From Paenibacillus methanolicus (GTDB lineage Bacteria; Bacillota; Bacilli; Paenibacillales; Paenibacillaceae), in NCBI RefSeq assembly GCF_008124765.1, contig NZ_VNHS01000007.1, positions 186,001-250,000 of the forward strand: a stretch of DNA of 64,000 bases. Reading direction: 5' to 3'. A model generated the notes under the pieces. It was not told where the DNA came from. It did no database searches and saw nothing but the letters and a program-made list of their open reading frames with translations. Every line of letters starts with the position of its first letter. Position 1 is the stretch's first letter. Positions 10,103 to 17,646 of this stretch are shown here, one piece after another. A program made the position numbers and the translations under genes.

Positions 10103-10130
10103 AAAGCCGAGGGGATAGTCCCTCGGCTTT
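10103..10130 (+). terminator. Hairpin terminator after GH30
   Basis: A stem AAAGCCGAGGG(G)A / TCCCTCGGCTTT with a three-base loop lies 57 nt after the GH30 stop. The T tract is short on both strands. Confidence 0.6.
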
Positions 10131-10317
10131 CGGCGTGTGCACGGGTATTCCAATCTGGGCGCGATTAAGCGCCCTTACACGCGCGGAGCATTCGTTTCGC
10201 AGGCTGCTGTTGACGGGCCAAGCGGCAGTTCCCGCCCCATTGATCACCCCTTCGGGGTATACATTTTGCGAGTTGAACCATGTTAAAATGTCTTCATTAC
10301 TGCCGGAGGTGCAACCA

Positions 10318-10407
10318 TTGGCCCAAGAACTAACGGATTCGGACAAGCAAGACGTACAAGGCGGCAGAACAGGACCGTCGACTAGAGATAAGAGACGCGG
10401 CAGGTAA
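10318..10407 (+). CDS. Small double-glycine leader peptide 1 (29 aa)
   Basis: A TTG start is placed 6 nt after a perfect GGAGGTG site; an in-frame ATG at 10288 has no such site. The 29-residue product has the leader stretch QELTDSDKQDVQGG and then a 13-residue, Arg/Lys-rich tail (RTGPSTRDKRRGR). The next small gene has the same spacing, the same ribosome site and a near-identical QELSEDEMEDVQGG, so the two are paralogues. The leader fits the Gly-Gly type used by bacteriocin and RiPP precursors, which are cut by peptidase-containing ABC exporters. No exporter or modifying enzyme lies in the window, so function is open. Confidence 0.6.
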   Translation: MAQELTDSDKQDVQGGRTGPSTRDKRRGR

Positions 10408-10463
10408 TCCCTAAGTTCGCAGCTCCCCCTCTCGGGGAATCTTATTTTAACGGAGGTGCCATC

Positions 10464-10631
10464 ATGGCCGATAATCAGAAACCTGAAGAGCAGCAACCGA
10501 GTACGACGGAAATCGAAGATATTTCCCAAGAGCTTTCGGAAGATGAAATGGAAGACGTGCAGGGCGGCCGCGTCGTGACCAAGGGCCAAGACTTTAGCAA
10601 ATCGAGAGCTTCCCGCGGACGGGGAGCCTGA
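10464..10631 (+). CDS. Small double-glycine leader peptide 2 (55 aa)
   Basis: The ATG at 10464 lies 5 nt after GGAGGTG, and the codons around the start copy those of peptide 1. The 55-residue product has an acidic, hydrophilic N-terminus, the leader QELSEDEMEDVQGG (residues 22-35) and a 20-residue basic tail beginning RVVTKGQDF, with several Ser/Thr and no Cys. The stop codon merges into a strong terminator, so the two peptide genes form a compact transcription unit. The lack of Cys argues against lanthionine or sactionine cross-links as usually made. A signalling peptide or an uncharacterised RiPP substrate is possible. Confidence 0.7.
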   Translation: MADNQKPEEQQPSTTEIEDISQELSEDEMEDVQGGRVVTKGQDFSKSRASRGRGA

Positions 10632-10659
10632 GAAGAGGATGAGCATCCTCTTCTTTTTT
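10631..10659 (+). terminator. Rho-independent terminator of the peptide genes
   Basis: A perfect 10-bp stem AGAAGAGGAT/ATCCTCTTCT with loop GAGC runs straight into a T tract at 10654-10659. It begins at the last base of the stop codon of peptide 2. Confidence 0.9.
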
Positions 10660-10788
10660 GTTTCTCCGCTCTTCCTCTCGGCCTGCTTCGCCCCCGTTCC
10701 ATAAGCCGGCCTTGTCATGCTTAGATCTGGGAATAAAGTACAACCATGCGGGAATGTTAAGGAAAACATTGCCGAGGGATACTCGCTC

Positions 10789-11346
10789 ATGAGTGATAAA
10801 AAGGAAACGGCACGATTAATTGACGAGAATGTGGAGCAGATTCATCAACTCATTCAAAAGAAAATCGAAATATGGTCGGAGCAGGTTGTATTCTCGAATC
10901 TATGGTGGATGGGCGCAGCCTTGTCGATTATCCCCTGGGTAATTTGGATTTTCTACCGAAAAAAAAGCAGCACCGATCGATTGCTCTATGTCGGATTTTT
11001 CGCTTCCATTATCGCGGTTGCTTTAGATTTAGTCGGCGATCAGTTAGGCTTTTGGAACTACCGGTTTAACGTAATTCCCGTGGTGCCTACCTATTTGCCT
11101 TGGGACTTTACGTTGATGCCCGTTACCATTATGTGGCTCATTCAATTCAAACCAAGCGTGAGCCCTTACCTTAAAGCGGCGGTTTTTGCGTTGTTAACTT
11201 CTTATGTGGCCGAGCCCTTTTTTCAATGGCTCCTAGTGTATAACCCCGTGAATTGGAAATTCACCTATTCCGTTCCTATTCAGTTTGTTCTTTATCTGAC
11301 GGCGCATTATATGTCGAAGAGAAATGAGTTCGATAAGATAAGTTGA
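10789..11346 (+). CDS. CBO0543-type integral membrane protein
   Basis: A 185-residue protein with a short cytoplasmic N-terminus and five hydrophobic segments (about 45-65, 72-92, 100-125, 130-155 and 160-178). The pattern of paired Trp/Pro residues in membrane segments (LPWDFTLMP, EPFFQWL) matches the uncharacterised CBO0543 family of Firmicute membrane proteins. The ATG at 10789 follows GAGGGA by 9 nt; an upstream in-frame ATG at 10717 lacks a site. Base composition is more AT-rich than its neighbours. No function is known. The association with the peptide genes upstream is separated by a terminator, so it is weak. Confidence 0.7.
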   Translation: MSDKKETARLIDENVEQIHQLIQKKIEIWSEQVVFSNLWWMGAALSIIPWVIWIFYRKKSSTDRLLYVGFFASIIAVALDLVGDQLGFWNYRFNVIPVVPTYLPWDFTLMPVTIMWLIQFKPSVSPYLKAAVFALLTSYVAEPFFQWLLVYNPVNWKFTYSVPIQFVLYLTAHYMSKRNEFDKIS

Positions 11347-11400
11347 GCATGCACTCCGCAGCGCCTCATACTGGGCCGACCCAACCTCGTACAGGGGCGG

Positions 11401-12633
11401 TTAACCGACGGAAGAGACTCCTTTGGCTGTCTCGTTGTTCGTCGCCATCCGTCTCTCCGTGAAATAATACCCCAACGCCATCAGCGGCAGCGCCGTTCCG
11501 ATTAACGAAGCGAGCGCCCAGCCACCTTGTTCATATGACCACCCGCCGACAGACGATCCGATCGCTCCGCCCGTGAAGAACACCGCCATAAACAATCCGT
11601 TTAGACGTCCTCGGGCTGCATTTCCTAACGTATATATCGCGCGCTGGCCGACGACCAGGTTGCCGGATACGGCCATGTCGAGCGTAAAAGCGGAGACGAA
11701 GAGAAGGACGAGCGCCGGCGTAGAGTGACGGTCGAACAGATGAATCGCCAGAAAAGACAGCACGGCCACGACCATCGCGCTCCACGTCATCGCCTTGCTC
11801 CAGCCGCGGTCGGCCAATCGTCCCGCGATCGGCGCGGCGATCGCGCCGCCGACGCCGACGAGCGCGAACCAGGCGATGCCTTGCTGGGACATGCCGAACC
11901 GGTCGGCCAGATGCAGCGGAACGACGGTCCAGAACAAGCTGAACGCCCCGAACATGGATGCCTGATACAACGCGCGGCGGCGCAGCACGGGCGTCTGCCG
12001 CCACAATGCGCCTAGGGATAGAATGAGCTGCCCGTAGCGGACGGCCTTCGGCGGCTTGCGCGATGGAAGCGCGTAAGCGAGCAGCGTGGTTAATAGCGCG
12101 ATGACGATTGCGGAGAGCACGAAGATGGCGCGCCAGCCCCATAAGTCGGCGACGAAGCTGGCGGCCGGCCGTGCGAGCATGATGCCGAGCAAGAGGCCGC
12201 TCATGACGTTGCCGACGACGAGGCCGCGCTGCTCTTCCGAAGCCAAGGAGGCGGCGAGGGGGACGAGAATTTGCGCAACGACCGAACCGATCCCGATGAC
12301 GAGCGCCGCGAGCAGAAACAATGGCGCCGTGGTCGCGAAAGCGGTTGTTAAGAGAGCAAGCGCAGCGATGAGCAGCATCGCGACCGAGAGCCGCCGATTC
12401 TCCACGATGTCGCTGATCGGCACGATGAACAGCAAGCCGATGACATACCCGATCTGGGTCACGGTCACAATGAGCCCGGCAGCGGTTGAAGACAGGCCGA
12501 TCGCATCGCGAATCGGTCCTACCAGCGTTTGCGCGTAATACAAATTGGCAGCGATCAGTCCGCACGCGGCCGACAGCATCAGCACCATCCATTTTGAAAT
12601 GCGACGTTCTTGATTTCCGGATTCGTTTCGCAT
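11401..12633 (-). CDS. MFS transporter, drug-efflux type
   Basis: A 410-residue major facilitator with about twelve hydrophobic segments and the loop 2-3 signature degenerated to PISDIVENRRL. It begins at an ATG with GGAGGTGG 7 nt upstream. The divergent TetR gene and the shared operator-rich gap suggest that it is repressed by that regulator and induced by a toxic compound. The substrate cannot be read from the sequence. It belongs to the single-polypeptide YgaY/arabinose-efflux-like group by general appearance (NLYYAQTLVGPI near the N-terminus). Confidence 0.85.
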   Translation of the reverse strand: MRNESGNQERRISKWMVLMLSAACGLIAANLYYAQTLVGPIRDAIGLSSTAAGLIVTVTQIGYVIGLLFIVPISDIVENRRLSVAMLLIAALALLTTAFATTAPLFLLAALVIGIGSVVAQILVPLAASLASEEQRGLVVGNVMSGLLLGIMLARPAASFVADLWGWRAIFVLSAIVIALLTTLLAYALPSRKPPKAVRYGQLILSLGALWRQTPVLRRRALYQASMFGAFSLFWTVVPLHLADRFGMSQQGIAWFALVGVGGAIAAPIAGRLADRGWSKAMTWSAMVVAVLSFLAIHLFDRHSTPALVLLFVSAFTLDMAVSGNLVVGQRAIYTLGNAARGRLNGLFMAVFFTGGAIGSSVGGWSYEQGGWALASLIGTALPLMALGYYFTERRMATNNETAKGVSSVG

Positions 12634-12655
12634 CCTACTCCACCTCCGCAATATA

Positions 12656-12767
12656 TTGAACGATGTGTTCAGTAATTCTTTTGTTCCAAATCATATACTG
12701 AACGTATCGTTTTGTAAATAGGCTTTTTTTCGCCGCTTGTCTTTCGTATACTAAACGTATCGTTTAG
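12656..12767. promoter_or_regulatory. Three TetR-type operators in the MFS/tetR gap
   Basis: Three related palindromes lie between the divergent genes. Site 1 at 12656-12673 is TTGAAC-N6-GTTCAGT. Site 2 at 12697-12714 is ACTGAACGTATCGTTTTG. Site 3 at 12751-12767 is CTAAACG-TAT-CGTTTAG, a perfect 7-3-7 palindrome. Sites 2 and 3 share AACGTATCGTTT and each overlaps a TATACT-like hexamer, a natural place for repression. The TetR gene next door is the obvious candidate binder. Confidence 0.75.
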
Positions 12768-12805
12768 ATGAAAAGCAGACGGAATAGTTGCAGGGAGGAC
12801 GAGCT

Positions 12806-13390
12806 GTGCAGGGCAAAAGAGGACGGCCGCGCAACATGGACACGCACGACGCGATTCTGACCGCGTCCTACGATCTATTGCTCGAATGCGGTTTTGGAGA
12901 GGTTACGGTCGAGAAGATCGCCGAGCGTGCCAAGGTGAGCAAGGCGACGATCTATAAATGGTGGCCGAATAAGGCGGCGGTCGTTATGGACGGCTTCCTA
13001 TTCGCGGCGACCGCGCGATTGCCCGTGCCGGATACGGGCTCGGTCAGCGGCGACGTGCTGGCCCATGCGACCAACACGGCCCGATTCACGAGAAGCCGGG
13101 AAGGCGTTGTGTTGCTGGAGATCATCGGGGAAGGCCAGATCGACGCTTCCTTGGCGGAAGCGCTCCGTACCCGATACATTCAACCGCGCCGGCTGGAGTT
13201 TCGCGGCATACTGGAGAAGGGGATGCAGCGCGGGGAGCTGCCCGCAAGCGTGGATGTGGCTTTAATCACGGATCTCATTTACGGATCGATCTTCTACCGG
13301 CTGCTGGTATCCGGCGATCCGGTCGATGATGCGTACGTAGAGCAGCTGGTCCAGCATGTGTTCGATGGAATAGGCGCGAGAACGAGGTAA
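12806..13390 (+). CDS. TetR/AcrR family transcriptional repressor
   Basis: A 194-residue regulator. The GTG at 12806 lies 6 nt after AGGGAGGA. The N-terminal helix-turn-helix is clear (TVEKIAERAKVSKATIYKWW, about 36-56), and the rest is an all-helical ligand-binding domain of the TetR_C type. It is divergent from the MFS gene, and three palindromes between them fit the AAACG-N3-CGTTT style of TetR sites. It probably represses both itself and the pump. A terminator follows at 13471. Confidence 0.88.
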   Translation: MQGKRGRPRNMDTHDAILTASYDLLLECGFGEVTVEKIAERAKVSKATIYKWWPNKAAVVMDGFLFAATARLPVPDTGSVSGDVLAHATNTARFTRSREGVVLLEIIGEGQIDASLAEALRTRYIQPRRLEFRGILEKGMQRGELPASVDVALITDLIYGSIFYRLLVSGDPVDDAYVEQLVQHVFDGIGARTR

Positions 13391-13470
13391 CCACGGGTCG
13401 GGGCGGAAGGTTTCTCGTTCATGCCCGTTCGTCGAGATGTCCAAGAGGTGCCGTCGTAAGACGGGCCGCC

Positions 13471-13512
13471 AAACCAGATTCGTTCCGGCGGGAGCGAATC
13501 TGGTTTTTTTTC
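13471..13512 (+). terminator. Rho-independent terminator after tetR
   Basis: The stem AACCAGATTCG/CGAATCTGGTT, with a 12-nt loop, is followed by an eight-T run. It lies about 80 nt after the TetR stop. Confidence 0.85.
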
Positions 13513-13633
13513 TTCTCTCAAAATAAGGCTTGTGGCCTAACGTCAGCGCCAGTCGGTTGTTAATTGAATATGGTAGAATGTGGACATGAACGACGTGAAC
13601 TGCAGACAAAATTAGAAAGCGAGCGGAAGCCAT

Positions 13634-15028
13634 ATGGACCATAAGTGGAACAAGATCCGCAATCGGATTGCCTCCGATGAGGCCGGCGCGCGTCGCGTCT
13701 ATGAACGATTCCGCCGCGAGATTCAAGCCGCTGCAAGACGAGGGGATGCCGATTCGGATGCCTTCCGCTCTCTGAAAGGCGTTCTTGCGCGCGCGCAAAC
13801 CTATCAGGTGCCCCGTGACATGATAGACCGCGCGATAGAAGACGCGAGAAGCGGCACGGAACGTTACGAGGAAATTCGCTGCGAAGGCTTCGGGCCGGAT
13901 GGCGCCATGATCATCGTGGAGGCATTGACAGATCAGGCGGAACGCACGATCGCCGGCGTACGCGACGTTTTCGAGCAGAACGGCATAAGCTGGAGCGAGA
14001 GCGAATCCGCGGCGTGCATGTTCGATGCGATGGGCGTGATCGGCCAGACCGACCTCAGTTATGAAGATGTGTACAAGCTTCACATCGAAGAGCAAGTCAA
14101 TTCATTTTATATCCTTGAGGATGAGGATGCGGTGGTTAGCTTGTGCAACGCGGAGGCGTTCGCGGTCATGGAGCAGGCGCTGCGAAACGCCGGCGTCTCG
14201 GCATTCGCCGTTGTCGAGCAGACGATGGAGCCGCAGGACTATATCACGCTTCCGGCCGATGCGAAGGCCCCGTTCGCGCGCATGATCCGCGACCTCGAAG
14301 ACCTGAAGGACGTCCTGCAGGTCTATCATAACGTGGATTTGGACGCGGAAGACGAGGAGGAAGAAGCAATTGAACCTCCTTTTACCCTGTCGGACGAAGA
14401 GCGGGGCCTCTTCAGCACGATCATGAACGCCATCGGGCAAGTGAACCGTTATGCCTACCAAGGTTCCATGAGCATGACCGGTTCCGATTACGAGTTGACC
14501 ATGATGCTGGAGGGCGATATCAACCTTAAGCCCGAATTCGCCCTGCATGCCAAATCGTCCTTTCAATCGGGCGGGATGGACGTGGAGCAAGAAACGATCG
14601 CGGTCCAAGATAAACTATATTCCACGAACAATTTAGCGGGCGAATGGACGGTTAGCGATGGCGTTGGCGGGGCGCCGGACAATCTGACCGCGTATTTCTC
14701 CGATGCGAATGCAGAAGCTGCCGAAGAGGTTCGCGTGGCGGCTTCCGGAGACGTGATCCACGTTGAAATCCGCTATAATCCGAGCAAGATAGACAAACTC
14801 GCGCTTCAGCACCGCCCCTCTTCCACAACCATTGCCGCGCAGCATCGCTTTCGGATCGATGCGGCTACCATGCTGCCGGCTTCCGCGGTGTTGGAGATCG
14901 AATCCGATGACGGCAACGGGTTTGTGAGCATGAGGAACGAATTCATCTATACCTATCATGAGACCGCCAAAGAAATCGTGCCGCCGATCGGCGTAACCGA
15001 GATGCTCGATGCCGCGGGGAACGACTAA
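13634..15028 (+). CDS. YebC-like protein fused to a lipoprotein-type C-terminal domain
   Basis: A 464-residue protein. Residues 1 to about 238 align by eye with the YebC/PmpR/TACO1 family. The opening HSKW-type motif is degraded to MDHKWNKI, followed by IQAAARRGDADS, VPRDMIDRAI and the later YEEIRCEGFGP segment. YebC proteins are cytoplasmic and act on translation of proline-rich stretches or on transcription. An acidic linker (EDEEEE) leads to a beta-rich region (about 250-455) that resembles the LolA/DUF6612-like domain usually found in secreted lipoproteins. There is no signal peptide. A normal YebC ends near residue 240, so this is a fusion of unknown purpose. A terminator shared with the opposite gene follows. 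Confidence 0.65.
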   Translation: MDHKWNKIRNRIASDEAGARRVYERFRREIQAAARRGDADSDAFRSLKGVLARAQTYQVPRDMIDRAIEDARSGTERYEEIRCEGFGPDGAMIIVEALTDQAERTIAGVRDVFEQNGISWSESESAACMFDAMGVIGQTDLSYEDVYKLHIEEQVNSFYILEDEDAVVSLCNAEAFAVMEQALRNAGVSAFAVVEQTMEPQDYITLPADAKAPFARMIRDLEDLKDVLQVYHNVDLDAEDEEEEAIEPPFTLSDEERGLFSTIMNAIGQVNRYAYQGSMSMTGSDYELTMMLEGDINLKPEFALHAKSSFQSGGMDVEQETIAVQDKLYSTNNLAGEWTVSDGVGGAPDNLTAYFSDANAEAAEEVRVAASGDVIHVEIRYNPSKIDKLALQHRPSSTTIAAQHRFRIDAATMLPASAVLEIESDDGNGFVSMRNEFIYTYHETAKEIVPPIGVTEMLDAAGND

Positions 15029-15044
15029 GTTCGAGGGAAACGTT

Positions 15045-15087
15045 AAAAAGGCATGTGTTCTGCCGAGGGGCAGAGCACATGCCTTTT
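15045..15087. terminator. Bidirectional terminator between convergent genes
   Basis: The stem AAAAAGGCATGTG..CTGCC / GGCAG..CACATGCCTTTT has A and T tracts on its two sides, so it can serve both the YebC-fusion gene and the leftward gene that ends at 15091. Confidence 0.85.
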
Positions 15088-15090
15088 CGC

Positions 15091-16485
15091 TTACAGATGG
15101 GAATCGCCGGTCAAATAGTTATGGAACGGATGGTCGACCCAGAATTCGTAGGAGATGACGTTCGCGTTTGGATTCAGCTTCTTGAACCCGGCGATGACGG
15201 CCGCGGAATCTTTGCTCAGCGAGAATGATTGGGCATACACATAACCGTCGCCTAGCAGCTTGTTATTCGTGATGACGTCGTAGTCGGCCAGCTTCGTATT
15301 GGAGTAATAGAGCGGCTGCCACCAGGAGCCGCTGATCAGCCCTTGGACATCCTCGCTGTTCTTCTTCGCATACTTTAAAATAACCGGCTGGAAGCGTTCT
15401 TTGTCCGCGGCCGAATCGAATTCGAAGGCGATATCGTATTCCTTCGCGGAGGCGATATAGTTGCCGTTATCGAGCTTCTCGTACTGGTAATCCTCCGACG
15501 GCTGCGGCTCGCCCCATTCGATGAGATGGACGAACGCCGAGGTTTTCGGTTCGAACTGCACCTTCGCATGGAGGCCTTCGCTGCGCAGCAGGCCGATCAG
15601 CTGAATCGCATGTTTGAGATCGGAATGCCCGTACGTGAGCGACAGCGCATCCACGAAATTCGCGTCGTAGCGGCTGTCCTTCAGGTTATAGCCCGTCACG
15701 AGCCCTTGCTCCAGGGCCCCGCTTGCGATCTCCTCGAGCTCGCCGCCTTCCAGGATGTCGGACGTGCGGTACGCGTCGGTCAGTTTCGCATAGATATCGA
15801 AATCGGACGTCTCGCCCAAGTAGTGTTTATACAAGCCTTTCGCTTCGAGCACGCGGCCGAGCAGCGCCGCGGAGAAAGCGGCGGATGCCTTCGTTCCCGG
15901 CGAGAGCTGGTTATAAAACGCAGGGTCGACGAGTCCCGTGTCGATCGCGGCCGCGACCTCTTGAGCAGCCGTGAGAGAGCCGAACTGGGCGAAGTTTAGC
16001 TTGGCGCGCTTTAGCGAAGCGGCTGCTTTGTCCCTCGGATATGTGTAGGCCAGCTCCTTCAGCTCCGCGGCTTTGACGGCTAGAAATACGGCTTGCAAGG
16101 AAGTCAGCGCTTGATCGGCCTGAATGTCCGTCGTGCTGATGATCCCGTTCTTCTGAAGCGCGGCGATGGCCGTAGCAAGGCGGCTTGCATCGGTGGAGAC
16201 GGCTTCGGCTTCGCTCTTCGCCGTTAGTTCAAGGGCGGCTGCGAGGGCAAGGATGAAGCCGCCGCGCGTCGGGTTCGGAGCGAATTGGATGCCGAACTTG
16301 TCCTGCAGAAACAGCGCATAATTCTCGGTCAATGCGGCTTTCTGACTAGAGGGAGCGACTACTGTGGATGAGGTTGGCTTAGCGGCGGCTTCGGCTGCCA
16401 GAGCTTGCGCGGGTAGCGCGGCAAGCAGGGATAACGAAAGAGCGGTGGCGAGCGCTTTCTTCGAACGAATGAACGGATGGACCAT
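15091..16485 (-). CDS. Secreted protein of unknown function
   Basis: A 464-residue protein with a signal peptide ending around ALAAEA (about residue 31). The first half, rich in Ala/Leu with repeated ALQKNGI and ALEQGLVTGY phrases, recalls degenerate S-layer homology repeats. The second half is mixed alpha/beta with many aromatic residues. I do not recognise a catalytic motif. The ATG follows AGGAGG by 8 nt, and a good sigma-A promoter lies at 16545-16574. A single-gene unit with its own terminator is likely. An envelope role is only inferred from the signal peptide. Confidence 0.7.
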   Translation of the reverse strand: MVHPFIRSKKALATALSLSLLAALPAQALAAEAAAKPTSSTVVAPSSQKAALTENYALFLQDKFGIQFAPNPTRGGFILALAAALELTAKSEAEAVSTDASRLATAIAALQKNGIISTTDIQADQALTSLQAVFLAVKAAELKELAYTYPRDKAAASLKRAKLNFAQFGSLTAAQEVAAAIDTGLVDPAFYNQLSPGTKASAAFSAALLGRVLEAKGLYKHYLGETSDFDIYAKLTDAYRTSDILEGGELEEIASGALEQGLVTGYNLKDSRYDANFVDALSLTYGHSDLKHAIQLIGLLRSEGLHAKVQFEPKTSAFVHLIEWGEPQPSEDYQYEKLDNGNYIASAKEYDIAFEFDSAADKERFQPVILKYAKKNSEDVQGLISGSWWQPLYYSNTKLADYDVITNNKLLGDGYVYAQSFSLSKDSAAVIAGFKKLNPNANVISYEFWVDHPFHNYLTGDSHL

Positions 16486-16544
16486 CGGACATGCCTCCTG
16501 AACGCGTGTTATTCCGACTAAAAGTGTAGGAATTTGTTGCTAGC

Positions 16545-16574
16545 ATTCTATCATTGGTCAAAATTGGTTGTCAA
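16545..16574 (-). promoter_or_regulatory. Sigma-A promoter for the secreted protein
   Basis: On the minus strand, TTGACA (16569-16574) and TAGAAT (16545-16550) are separated by 18 nt, about 60 nt upstream of the ATG at 16485. Confidence 0.7.
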
Positions 16575-16716
16575 TCGAAAAAGATTTGCTTGATAGGCAA
16601 CGGCCTTTAATGTAATAACAACAGCAGAAATAGAGGCTGAGATAACGATATCCATCACGTTAGCAGATAACTAGATCGTGGTATGATGGATTCATGAAAA
16701 GTTGGAGGGATTGCTT

Positions 16717-17139
16717 ATGAATGAACATCTGTTTGGCGAAATAGTTCCCTGGGAGCGAATGGGGATTTTTTTGCTGGGAGAACATATCGATGCAATCAAA
16801 AGAAAAATTGATTTTGCATATACAGTCGTAGTCTCTGGTGATTGCACCATAGTGGAATCAGAAGGTATCGATTTATTCTTTGATGAGAACCTCGCATTAA
16901 TCCAGCTGACTGCATATGGCACGTATAAGGGGAAAGTGCTAGGCGAAGTAGGAGTCGGGTCTATCTTAGCTGACTATCGGGACCTGTTAGAGTATGAATT
17001 AATTGAGGACGATAACGACTGCAATTTTTTTTCGAAACAGTACAAGGGGATCTACTTTATTTTAGAAGGATGGGACGACGATAATTCGGCAATAAAATCC
17101 ATTAGCGTTAATAAAATTCCTTTCAATTCGGAAGCCTAA
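16717..17139 (+). CDS. AT-rich small protein, unknown
   Basis: A 140-residue acidic soluble protein; the ATG lies 7 nt after GGAGGG. It has no signal peptide or membrane segment. The middle contains a beta-hairpin-rich stretch (YTVVVSGDCTIVESEGIDLFF). I do not recognise the family. The composition is clearly more AT-rich than the surrounding genes. Together with the small gene that follows after 35 nt, this suggests a transferred pair. Small acidic proteins of this kind are often immunity proteins, but no toxin is visible nearby. Confidence 0.65.
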   Translation: MNEHLFGEIVPWERMGIFLLGEHIDAIKRKIDFAYTVVVSGDCTIVESEGIDLFFDENLALIQLTAYGTYKGKVLGEVGVGSILADYRDLLEYELIEDDNDCNFFSKQYKGIYFILEGWDDDNSAIKSISVNKIPFNSEA

Positions 17140-17174
17140 GACCAACCAATGCTAATAAAAAATCTATCAAAGGA

Positions 17175-17441
17175 ATGATACCCCTGGATTATAAAAATGA
17201 TGAAGAAAAGCAACCTCTTGTATATCTTGTTCAGCATGCCTATGACTTAGAAGAGGAAATAGAGGTGAAAATAATCGGGATATTCTCGTCGCTGGAGAAA
17301 GCGGAAGCCGCTGTAGAGGAATACAAAAAACTTGAGGGGTTTCGGGATTACCCCGATGGATTTACCATTGGTCCCTGCATTTTAGACAGAGGCTATTGGG
17401 ATGGGGGGTTCGTCACGGTTTACCATGAAGAGGAAGAATAA
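17175..17441 (+). CDS. DUF7336-like small protein
   Basis: An 88-residue soluble protein. The phrases VYLVQHAYDLEEE, KIIGIFSSLEKAEAAVEEYKKLEGF and the Gly-Phe ending resemble the DUF7336 group, whose members occur next to immunity-type genes. The start is uncertain because the AAAGGA before the ATG is too close for an ideal site; translational coupling to the gene before it is possible. It is followed by a strong terminator and is AT-rich like its partner. Confidence 0.65.
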   Translation: MIPLDYKNDEEKQPLVYLVQHAYDLEEEIEVKIIGIFSSLEKAEAAVEEYKKLEGFRDYPDGFTIGPCILDRGYWDGGFVTVYHEEEE

Positions 17442-17479
17442 ACGAAGTAATTCAATCAGCCCCAACCTCTCTGACTCTT

Positions 17480-17519
17480 AACCCGCATGCGAGTACACAA
17501 CTCCATGCGGGTTCTTTTT
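17480..17519 (+). terminator. Rho-independent terminator of the AT-rich pair
   Basis: The stem AACCCGCATG/CATGCGGGTT with a 14-nt loop is followed by a CTTTTT tract. Confidence 0.85.
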
Positions 17520-17646
17520 ATTGCCCCTGCTTGGTCGGTTGTCCCCACAAACGCCTAGCCGAATCTCCCAAATCTCATTACAATTAGTCCCAACACAATA
17601 GCGACGCCTGAACAGGCGTCCGGGCGAACATGGGGGCGAAAGCGGC

